The notes under the pieces: model-generated
The model's input: only the letters and a program-made list of their open reading frames with translations
Databases searched by the model: none
Told to the model about the DNA's origin: nothing
Program-made: the position numbers and the translations under genes
Source of the DNA: Arachis hypogaea
Lineage: Eukaryota > Streptophyta > Magnoliopsida > Fabales > Fabaceae
DNA: 64,000 bases
NCBI RefSeq assembly: GCF_003086295.3
Contig: NC_092052.1
Location: forward strand, 74,393,559-74,457,558
Direction: 5' to 3'
Shown here: positions 55,327-64,000 of the stretch, piece after piece
Numbering within the stretch: position 1 is the first letter of the stretch
Layout: each line of letters begins with the position of its first letter

Positions 55327-56287
55327 TCCTTCCCTCCTAAAAAAATATTTTCGCCCTCGAAAATGCTAATCACTATGCTTTCGCTGCGTCACTCTGATCC
55401 TTCATCATCACGAATCCGAATTACTCCACTACCTCGAACAGAAATTTTCTTTTAAACCAAATGCCACTTTTATAACATTCTCCAAAACCTTTAAAACAAG
55501 TTCAATCTAGACTAGTTCAATGTTAAAGCTTTTTCAAAAGACTCAAAAATCATTTACTCTTGAATCAATCACTTTAAATCAGGATTTTCTTAAATTCATT
55601 AAAATTCTTAAATCACAGCTTTTTAATTCGAATCCCTTTCGATAAGTTAAATTACAAACTAAATTCGCAATTAACAAAATCATAAAACTCACTTTTTTTG
55701 CAAACCATATCATTTAAACCAAGAGTTCCGACCTAGTTTCAAAACCCAAATCATTTAAACCAAAAGTCCCAAACCAAATTTAAAAATCATTCTAAGCTTT
55801 AAAACTTCTTTAACATGATTCAAGGCCATACTGGTTAGAAATTGGAAATCCAAATTAAAAACCGCAAAAGCATTTATCCTCATTCTGTAGCTACATTAGT
55901 CGGCACTTTCCTTGCCACTAGTGCTGAACCTCACCCATCATTTGATATGACGCAAACTCCACTAATTGGTTTTCCAGAACATGTTGAGCTCATAACTCAT
56001 TGGCTAGGTTAATCATCCTCACTATCTCTCCGTTAACGTGATTGACCTCGTCCGAGAGTTGCCATTTGGGGTCCTGTCTACACTAAACAATCGATTTTGA
56101 GGTGATCAGTCTCAATATCTCAAGCCTAGTGCTTCAATTATCCCCAAAGGCATTCACAAACAAGCATGCTATGCATATCAAACAGATAACCTAAATATCA
56201 TGAAAGAAAAATGACCCAAAGTGTGCAATGAAGCATAATCGGTCCATCCCTCAGGCTCACGAGGACGAACCACTCTGATACCATAAA
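55327..56287 (-). other. Internal region of the Del/Tekay-like element, no coding domain
   Basis: 961 bp between the two LTRs. It has the primer site TATGGTATCAGAG at the 5' end, then TATGCTTCATTGCA (shared with the + strand relative at 62300), and at the 3' end TTTTCGAGGGCGAAAATATT followed by the polypurine tract AGGAGGGAAGGA. The 3' block resembles the ends of Del/Tekay pol regions, which supports the lineage. No capsid, RT or integrase motif is present. Confidence 0.75.
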
Positions 56288-56363
56288 TGTAACATCCCGT
56301 CACCCTAAGCCTTACCTCGCGCCATAAAGCGAAGGATAACAAAGTGTCACGACAACTCTAAAG

Positions 56364-56460
<97 letters not shown>

Positions 56461-57403
56461 AAGTAATAATACTAAAAGCCCGATTAAAGAATAAAGCTCA
56501 AAGTCGCATAAAGCAGAATTATGATTCGTGAAGCGTTCATACACGATAACAAAATGCGTTGGCACAAAAAGATACAAAACATAATTTATACAACCTTGCA
56601 ATAAAGCTCCAAGATACAAGGTAATAGCTAATAGATCAACAAAGTAAATATATATTATGATATACAAAATAAGACTAGTCATCGCCTGCGGAGTTTAGGC
56701 CAACTAACTCAAATAGGCTACAACAGAGTTTTGAACTTTAAAACAGCTTATACAACCTGTCTCTCAAAGTTTTTAGAAATAAAGCATCTAAGGCAACAAA
56801 ATTAAGTATACAAAAAGATGAGAGAATAACTACAACAAAAGTAAAGTAGAATAAAACATAAGAGAGATTATCCTCCACTCTGTCACCATGTCTGCAAACT
56901 CACCGAGGTGGATTTGCAATCAGCATCTGAAAAACAACAACAATATATGGTATGAGAACCGGAGGTTCTCAGTATGGTAACAGTGCCCAAAATGTAAGAT
57001 ATAAGGTTCCGGGACACCAAAGGCAATCCTAGAACTTCACATCCATACAGATATTCAAGCTTAACAAAATAAATAACTTAAACCATAAACAGTAAACAGG
57101 GTTATCTAAACTTAGGAGATTTCTAACTAATACCAATCACACTGCTGTATCCCATAGCCTTCACCAACCTAACCTCCGTGCGATCCCATTGCCACCGCCT
57201 TCCGGTCCTCCTCAACGCCAAACAATCACAAGTATATGCAAACAAGTAATACACATGTAATATTCATGTATATCAAGTAATTCAAGAAGCATGTAGGCAT
57301 ACAATTAGGCAAACTGCAAGTAATCAAAGCAAATAAGCACATAAGAGATACATATGATGAATGCCTGTCCTATTGGCTGTAATATCACATGTCGGTTATG
57401 GTA
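56288..57403 (-). repeat. 5' LTR, 3' part, of the Del/Tekay-like element (minus strand)
   Basis: Aligns in reverse complement with 9760-10685: for example ATTGCCTTTGGTGTCCCGGA, GAGAACCTCCGGTTCTCATA and GAGACAGGTTGTATAAGCTG. It is cut at about 57403, where another LTR begins. Contains the AT microsatellite at 56368-56457. Confidence 0.87.
56368..56457. repeat. (AT)n microsatellite, about 90 bp
   Basis: Uninterrupted AT repeat within the LTR. The related solo LTR (near 10455) has only a few AT units at that place. The Ile-Tyr ORF over it is not a gene. Confidence 0.97.
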
Positions 57404-57404
57404 C

Positions 57405-58590
57405 TGATAAGTGGATATCTTATACACTTTTTCATTGCGTTTTCTTAGCATTTTATTTATATTTTATGTGTATTTTATTGAGTTTTAGTATTCTTTATTG
57501 CAAAATTTCCTATTTGGATGCTACTTTGAGTTTTTATGTTTTTCCTATGATTTTAGGGGATTTTTAGGTGAAATTGCCAGAATTGGCAAGGTCTTGTTCA
57601 GAGATGAAGAAAGGATAGCAGATGCTGTCAAATGCTGACCTCCATGCATTCCAACGAGCATATCATGAGCTATAAAAGTCCAATCGACGCGTTCTCAATG
57701 GCGTTGGAAAGTAACTTTTAGAGCTTTCCAGCAATATATAATAGTCTATACTTATCTTCCAGAATCATGCCCCAAAAGTGGCGTTGAATGTCTATATTTG
57801 GAGTTCAACACCCAAGAAGGACTAATCCCAGTGTTGAACGCCCAAGATTGTCGTTCAACGCCAGTTAGGGACCAGAAGACAACACGCTCACCCCCTAACT
57901 GGCGTTCAACAGCCATTCTCCAAGTTGAACGCCAGGCTTGGACGAAGCACATGATCAAAGTGGACCAAAGTGGATTTTCGCACTCCTTAGCTTATGCAGT
58001 CTTATCTTTGTACTTTTTAATTTTAAATTAACATATTTTAAGGTTAGCATCTACCATTTAAAAGGGAGATCACTTAGTTTTAGATCATCAACTCTTTACT
58101 ATTTAGACATCTAAATTTTCTCTGTAAATTATGAGCAACTAAACCTCCTAGGTTAAGGTTAGGAGCTCTGCTTGTCCTATGAATTAATATTATTACTTTT
58201 CTCCTTTAATATATATTTGATTCCATTCTATGATGTATTGTCGTTCTTCATTTAAATGAATCTGGAGTAGAACGAGAGTATGACCCTTTATTCTACATGA
58301 GCTCTTGTGAGTCCTGACCCGGATAGTATTAAGCTGCAGCTTGAGAATACATCACCTGAACCAATAACTTATATGGGCTAATTGGGATAAGTGACATAAA
58401 ATTTCATTAGTTTTGGGTAATGAGGTTTCTTTGGTGCTATGGCTAGAATATTGAGCTTCATTCTCCGATTCGAAAGATTTGACTTTGTCTGTGGCACTTT
58501 AAGTAAGACAAGGGAGAGTGAATTGCGTGAGCTTCATCCTCATTCATTTTAAAACACCATTGACAACGGCGTTTGATATGGATTAGAGGA
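57405..58590 (+). repeat. LTR fragment related to the Ty3 LTRs
   Basis: Starts TGATAAGTGGATATCTTATA, like the start of the Athila/Tat-type LTRs, and shares AGCAATATATAATAGTC, the palindrome region (57778-57932), GGTTAGGAGCTCTGCTTG, and CCATTGACAACGGCG. The right end is lost near 58590, before a CACTA-like element. No primer site or coding. Confidence 0.7.
57778..57932. repeat. Decayed GGCGTTNAACGCC palindrome island
   Basis: Five to six imperfect dyads, for example GTCGTTCAACGCCAG and CTGGCGTTCAACAGCCA. Same place in the LTR as the island at 23731-23842. Confidence 0.75.
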
Positions 58591-58596
58591 GATTAA

Positions 58597-59304
58597 TTGA
58601 CCACGACCAATAGCATTAATCGTTTGTTTTATTTAAATTAGTGACCGATTTTGTGACTGATTAGTTTTAACAGTATTTTTTGTTGGTCACTAATTCAGTT
58701 GCTAAGGATTAAATTTTCAACCAATATAGTGACCATGATTTAATGACCGAATTAGCAACCAAATTTTTCCAGCCTATTTATTCTATCGGTTGCAAAATCG
58801 GTCACTAAATAGCGACCGCTTTTGCAACCAATCGCTTTAAATTAGTATTTATATTTGGTTGCTAAATCGGTCGCTACCTTAACTATTAGCAACCGATTTA
58901 GTGACCACTAGCTTAGCGACCGAATTAGTGACCAACCATTTTTAGCTTCTTTTTCTATCGGTTGCAAAATCGGTCGCTAAATAAAAAAATAACGATCGAT
59001 TTTGTGACCAACAATCCCAAGCATTACTTCCTAATTCGGTTGCTAATTGAGTCGCTAAGTTAAAAAATAAGTGACCATTTTAGTAACTAACTCTATGTTA
59101 CTCGTATAACAAATTTATTAGTCGCTAAATTGGTCGTTATTAGTGATCGATTTCTTTAGTCACTAAAATTCGTCGCTAAATATAATTTTAGCGACCGATT
59201 TTTTCTAGTCTTAAAATTCTATATCGGTAATTAAATCAATCGCTATTAGCAACCACTTTTTTCGATCGCTAAAATCAGTCGTTATTTTGATAATTTCTTG
59301 TGGT
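58597..59304. mobile_element. Small CACTA-like non-autonomous element
   Basis: Dense TTAGCGACCGA, ATCGGTCGCTA and AGTGACC words in both orientations through 0.7 kb. The right end is TTTCTTGTGGTA and the left end about GACCACGACCAAT, weak inverted repeats. No target duplication proven and no coding. It separates the LTR fragment on the left from the long LTR on the right. Confidence 0.6.
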
Positions 59305-60989
59305 ATATATATATATAACGTGTATTCATTCTTGGCGGAAGCCAATATGAAAGCAAAAGAAAGAAATTGAAATGTGGTTTATATGCATGTATAAATATAT
59401 ATACATTGAGGACACATGCCACCTTCATCTTATTAACCTATGACACTTTAATTATAACTATTATGTAATATTAATTTCCTTTATTCCTTTCTTTGGCTTA
59501 AGCCATTAAGAAAACAAAAATCAAGAAAAGCCAACGTGGCTTGTATACATATATGTATATGTGACACCTATTGCTTTTGTTTCATTAAGCACATATCCAT
59601 CCTTCATTAGTTTTCTTATCACCACCGAACATGAACCCAAAAAAAAGAAAAAGAAAGGCCGAACATGAACCACCACCGTGAGTTTTCAACTCCAATTTCT
59701 TAAGATCTATAATTTTGATAAAAAAATCTAATCCTATCAAAATGTTCGTATCTTTTTTCTCTATATGTTAATTTTATTTTTATTCGGTAAAAATTGACGG
59801 TGATGTAATTTCTTTTCTCTTTGAGTTCCGCGAATTGGAGTTCTAGGAGATACAGACAATTTCTGACATTTTTCTCTTCAGCAGCTCAGTCAAAAAGTTT
59901 CTCCAAAATTTTTGTTGATTTTGATTCGGTATGAAGGTAGAGAGTTTTGTTTTAAAATTAATAGTTTTTAATTTAAGAATGTCTAAAACCTTATTGAGTA
60001 ATTGCAAATAATTTATACGTATTTTGTATGCGTAATTGATGAGAATTGGTTGTGTGATGATTGTAAATGTTGATAAATTTGGTGTTACTTGTTAAATGGA
60101 AATATGAACTGAGTTTGAATTGAGATTGTGACTGATGCTGGAATTTATGGTTGTGGAAGTCAATGATAATTGATTATGGTGTTGCTATGATGGTGATTAA
60201 GTGTGATGAAAGGTTAGTAAACTATCGAGAAATTATAAAGGTGAGGGAGCCCATAAAGATGGTGAAGTCAAATTTTAAGGAGAGGTTCTGTCCGTATTCT
60301 TGTAAAAACAAACAAAAAAGTGATTTTATTTTAAAAACCTGATTTATATATATCTATTTATATTAAGAAATTATCTTGTATTGAAAATCCAATTTATAAA
60401 TTATTTTGAATAAATGATCCTATGTTGATAAAGATCTGGTTGCATATTTATTTATATTGAGAAAAGCGTTTTGTATTAGTTTGAGTTATAAATCTATATT
60501 AAGAAGTGACTTAGGTTTAAAATCGTTGGAAAGAGTTTGAGAAAATATCGGTTTGATGTATTAATAATTATCGGTTTGATTCAATAGGAAGAGAACTGAA
60601 AAGGAGTTAAATTTTATTAAAATAGAAAGTGGCTTAGCTTCAAAGAAAGCATTTTAATTATTGAAAATTATTTGCTATCTGAAAAGGTTAAAAAATGGTT
60701 TGGTTGGAACCCTTAAAGGGTGGCAAAGCTCGGATTTTTAGAGGAAATATTGCAAAAATTTTATAAAATTTCGAGGCTTTTTTTAAAGCTTTAACTAAAA
60801 GAAAGTTGAATTTAAAAACTATATTATTTGTTTTCGATTTGTTAAGAAGAGAATAAATTATGCTATGATTTTGAATTGTGAAGAAAAATATTTTGTTTTG
60901 AGATTTTTTATTAAGAAACTGATTTTTTCTTTAATTAAACGTTAAAAAAGTTTGGGAATATGGAAATTAAAGGTTTTAATGCTAAGACT

Positions 60990-61345
60990 GAAAGTATACC
61001 TATGTGGTGGTGTGGAGGTAAGAGTGATTGATTATTTAGTGATGCGGAGGTATGTGTAATTAAACGGTGATACGGAGGTACATTTAATAATGTTGGTGAT
61101 GCGGAGGTGTGTGTATATAATTGGTGATGTGGAGGCATAATAAAGAGAAAGAAAATGAAAAGTGCTAATGCGGAAGTGCCCGCCTAACTGATAACCTAAG
61201 ATTACTAATGTGGGAATGTTCGCCTAACTGATAGCATATTGTATGTTAAATGGGCTTTTGTGCCAAATTGCTAATGCAAAAGTGCCCGCCTAACTGATAG
61301 TCTGATGTTGCTAATACGGCAATGTTCGCCTAACTGATAGCATGT
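60990..61345 (+). repeat. Two adjoining tandem arrays inside the LTR
   Basis: About five units around GGTGATGCGGAGGT, 30-36 bp apart (61000-61140), then four units around GCTAATGCGGAAGTGCCCGC and CTAACTGATAG (61160-61345). Related LTRs carry different arrays at this place (21480-21640; GC-rich block 9500-9700). Confidence 0.82.
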
Positions 61346-61415
61346 TTCTACCGTGATGCCAAGATATCCTAACTGACACAGTAAAGAAACCATATTTGGA
61401 GTTTGCTCCGAGTAA

Positions 61416-61442
61416 CGTCGGGTTGCGGGTAGACAACCGACG
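61416..61442 (+). other. Conserved LTR stem-loop
   Basis: CGTCGGGTTG pairs with CAACCGACG across an 8-base loop, one bulged G. Matches the stem at 9736-9759 in shape, with the outer pair changed from T-A to C-G. Confidence 0.68.
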
Positions 61443-62024
61443 TATGAGCTCATGGCCTGCTTAGGACAAACATGCATCATATTGTTTGCGCATTTGCATT
61501 TGGTTGTGGTTTGCTTGTTATATATACCCTGTGATTGTGCTGGTTATCTTATTCTTCCTTGCTTGTGTGTTCAATTGGGTCTCTAGTACTATTAGTTTAT
61601 GTATTAAAGTGATTAAAAATTAATGTTGTAAATAAGTTTGTTTTAAGTTTAGAAATTTTAAAGAAAGCAATTTAATTGTCTAAAGTAAAATTAAGAAGCA
61701 TTTTCAAAGGCTTGATAAGAGAATAGTTTTATTGAGTAAAGTCAATCATTCGCATTTTGTTCATTACTTTTACGGCATTCACTTTTTCTACTGAGAACAT
61801 GCGAGGACGACGTTCTCACCCCCTACAGATTTCCCTTTCAGTAACAGGTTCAGGAATCCTTGGCGCAGAGTCACGACCGAACATCAGAGCTTTATGTATC
61901 TATGTATCAGTATCTTCTGTATTTGGTTTAGTCTTAAACTTTCCCCTTGCCATTTATTGTCTTTGTTTTTAGAGGGGTAGGACTTATATTTTGAGAATCT
62001 TGGATTATGTTTATGTATATGATG

Positions 62025-62025
<1 letters not shown>

Positions 62026-62082
<57 letters not shown>
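62026..62082. repeat. (AT)n microsatellite
   Basis: Uninterrupted AT repeat of 57 bp in the LTR. The minus-strand Ile-Tyr ORF over it is not coding. Confidence 0.96.
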
Positions 62083-62085
<3 letters not shown>

Positions 62086-62253
62086 GAATAAAAAGTTTAA
62101 AGTACAAACTAATCATTTTCTGAAATAAAATTTCGGTTCGTACTCGTAAAGGCTCGCTATTCAATAAAGATAGTATAAAATAAGAAGGGTTAGAGGTAAG
62201 TAACGCCTAAAATTTTAGTACGATCATGAGGTGCTAAAAGTTAGGGTGTTACA

Positions 62254-63052
62254 TTATGGTATTAGAGCAGTTCGTTCCTATTAGAGCCTTGGGAATTGAC
62301 TAACTATGCTTCATTGCATATTCTAAGTGTTTGTTATGCGATAAGACTTGTCTTAATGACAAGAGTTTGAGTTTCAAATGCATGACTACCTATTGATTAA
62401 TGCTGTTAGTCGACCGTTGCATCTTTCATGGTATTAGGTTTGGCTAACTTAATACTGATGATTTGTGTATACGGAAACACTAACGGATTGTCATAGGCGA
62501 AATAGAATTAATAGGTGATGCGAATTACGGGTTTTGGGAACGTTAGAGGTTATTTTCACGATTAACTCGATCTTGAATCATAATTTCTATTTGAATCCTG
62601 TGACTTAGTGCACTGTCCATTCTTTTATAATTGCATTGAAGTTTTTTGTTCGAATTTCTTTCATGGAGAGCGATTTTTTTAATCTCTCCAATCCTATTCT
62701 TTTGTTTGAATGTATCATTGTCTGATCCTGTTTGTAAAAGTATGCTTGAATCTCCTAGACTATCTCTCTTTTATTGTTTATAACTCTTTTCAAGAACCTT
62801 TTACTCTTTGATATGATTTTGAATTTATTCTAGCAAACAAAATGGTCCTCAAATCATTTTATAGTTTCTACTTCATAGTTCATATCACACTTTTCTCTTA
62901 TATTCAAATCATATGAGTTTTTGGTATTTGATATATATATGTGTGCAAAAATTTTTACTTTTTCTTTAATGTGTTCAAAAATAACGTCAGTTTAAATTTT
63001 TTTCATCTTATATCAATTTTTTAGGACAAAAATTTCTATAAGTAGGGTAGAA
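62254..63052 (+). other. Internal region of the second Del/Tekay-like element, no coding domain
   Basis: 799 bp. Starts TTATGGTATTAGAGCAG (62254-62270), a primer site of tRNA-Met type with one change, then TATGCTTCATTGCA as in the minus-strand relative. Ends AAGTAGGGTAGAA, a weak polypurine tract, just before the 3' LTR. No gag or pol motif. Confidence 0.75.
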
Positions 63053-63562
63053 TGTAAGATCCCAGATGTTTAAAAATTAAATAATTAACTCTTTATAAGT
63101 TATTATATTATATTGAAATGTAGTTTTTAAAAAAATTATTTTCAACAAAAATAATTAAAAAAAATTTTATGATTATTGAAGTTTAATTTACTAATTACTT
63201 ATTTTATTAAATTTAAATTATTTATTAAAAAATATTTTGATTAGACAAAAATTAAATTAATTATTATTATTATTATTCAAAAGAAAAAGAAAAAAAGAAA
63301 GTGGCCGAAGCCTTTAAGGAAATGAAGAAAGTTTAATTAAATTAATTACTTATTCATTCTTGGCGAAGCTAATATGAAATCAAAAGAAAGAAATAGAAAT
63401 GTGGTTTTATATGCATGTATAAATATATATACATTGAGGACACATGCCACCTTCATCTTATTAACCTATGACACTTTTATTATAATTATTATTTAGTATT
63501 AATTTCCTTTCTTTGGCATAAGCCATTAAGAAAACAAAAATCAAGAACAGCCAACGTGGCTT

Positions 63563-63602
<40 letters not shown>

Positions 63603-63662
63603 TGTGACACCTATTGCTTTTGTTTCATTAAGCACCTATCTATCCTTCATTAGTTTTCTTAT
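63053..63662 (+). repeat. 3' LTR of the second Del/Tekay-like element (first part)
   Basis: Begins TGTAAGATCCCAGATG. From 63345 it matches 59325 onward closely (GAGGACACATGCCACCTTCA, TGACACCTATTGCTTTTG). An AT tract at 63566-63600 stands where the 5' LTR has only TATACATATATG. The match stops after TTTTCTTATCA at 63662, where the 5' LTR continues CCACCGAACATG. Confidence 0.85.
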
Positions 63663-63919
63663 CATTTATGTTTTTTTTTAAATAAATAAAATAAAAATTT
63701 TATTTACCAAAATAAATAAATTGGAGCATTTTTACTGAAATATGTCGTTTTTCTTATCTCGTTTAAAGTGTGAACGAAATAGGGCCAAATAGAAATGAAG
63801 TGTATATATCATTTACAGTGTAAACGAGATATGTGTTATGTTATTTTGTTTATACTGTAAACAAAAGAAGAGAGTAATTATGACGTTTAAACTGTAAACG
63901 TGTGAACGAACTGATTTTC
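63663..63919. repeat. Inserted repeat with CGTTTACAGTGTAAACG palindromes
   Basis: 257 bp absent from the other LTR. It contains TCTCGTTTAAAGTGTGAACG, TTTACAGTGTAAACGAGAT, TTTATACTGTAAAC and GTTTAAACTGTAAACGTGTG, variants of one dyad. Family unknown. Confidence 0.6.
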
Positions 63920-64000
63920 TGTCGGTAAAGAAATTACAAATAAGCTTTCGTTGTAAGTATAGTTTCTAAACCAACAAAGAACCCTTTCGTACAAAAATTT
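63920..64000 (+). repeat. Start of an LTR related to the solo LTR at 4663, cut by the window end
   Basis: TGTCGGTAAAGAAATTACAA is followed by GTTGTAAGTATAGTTTCTAA and ACCAACAAAGAACCCTTTCG, which match 4706-4750 closely. The remainder lies outside the window. Confidence 0.65.

Larger units (their letters stand above)
43236..57403 (-). mobile_element. Del/Tekay-like short-internal LTR element (minus strand), truncated and invaded
   Basis: Read on the minus strand: 5' LTR piece (57403 down to 56288, ending GATGTTACA), primer site TATGGTATCAGAG (56271-56283), 961 bp of internal DNA, a polypurine tract AGGAGGGAAGGA (55327-55338), then the 3' LTR starting TGTAAGAACC at 55326. The 3' LTR continues to 54486, is interrupted by the Ty3 element 44004-54480, resumes at 44003 and ends at about 43236 where it is cut. 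LTR sequence is collinear with the solo LTR at 7093-10685. No gag or pol domain fits in the internal region, so it is a large non-autonomous derivative. Both outer ends are lost. Confidence 0.82.
59305..62253 (+). repeat. 5' LTR (start missing) of a second Del/Tekay-like element
   Basis: Ends GTGTTACA at 62253. From ATTCATTCTTGGCG (59325) it repeats the start of the 3' LTR (63345 on), so the first 290 bp of this LTR is missing. It is collinear with 20160-22561 and, in the second half, with 9720-10685. Contains tandem arrays (60990-61345), a stem-loop (61416-61442), and an AT microsatellite (62026-62082). Confidence 0.82.

Noticed and set aside
56365..56682. ORF with a long Ile-Tyr repeat (also at 61934-62164)
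   Set aside because: Translation of an AT microsatellite.

Overview
This is a plant nuclear window made almost entirely of nested transposable elements. I see no intact host gene, no tRNA or rRNA gene, and nothing prokaryotic. The long-LTR Ty3 elements, the tRNA-Asp primer sites and the GC-rich palindrome islands of the type GGCGTTNAACGCC remind me of legume genomes, most of all Arachis (peanut). That organism call rests on family recognition, not on a search.

Layout. (a) 1-2590: AT-rich DNA with a decayed Ty3 gag remnant. (b) 2591-19952: a Ty1/copia element with 301-bp LTRs. Its integrase is interrupted by a roughly 12.7-kb CACTA-like element (4546 to about 17298). That element contains two solo LTRs (4663-6202 and 7093-10685), MITE-like repeats, and four exons with introns of a Cullin-4 (CUL4) gene (13997-15548). 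(c) About 19953-22561: a decayed long LTR that the copia element seems to have split. (d) 23359-35728: a nearly complete Athila/Tat-type Ty3 element on the + strand, with gag, protease/RT/RNase H/integrase and a third ORF, broken by a few stops and frameshifts. (e) 36008-37159: a Mutator-like element with a 9-bp target duplication and expanded microsatellites. (f) 37294-38871: a 770-bp inverted repeat carrying a MuDR-like transposase fragment in both arms. (g) 39984-41817: a solo LTR inside an older TIR element. (h) 43236-57403: a minus-strand, Del/Tekay-like element with long LTRs and only about 0.96 kb of internal DNA. Its 3' LTR was invaded by a second Athila/Tat-type element (44004-54480, minus strand) that keeps gag, protease and ORF3 but has no RT, RNase H or integrase. 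(i) 57405-64000: LTR fragments, a small CACTA-like element, and a second Del/Tekay-like short-internal element (LTR to 62253, internal 62254-63052, 3' LTR from 63053).

How the parts relate. The + strand Ty3 element (polymerase-bearing family) and the minus-strand one (gag-protease-ORF3 only) share a tRNA-Asp primer site, similar LTRs, a nearly identical 0.55-kb 3' noncoding block, and a stem-loop found both just before ORF3 and just before the 3' LTR. Their proteins are clearly diverged. This fits an autonomous family and a non-autonomous partner sharing cis-acting signals. The stem-loops, whose paired bases co-vary between copies, and the GC-rich palindrome islands that recur at matching places in unrelated LTR families are the least explained features here.
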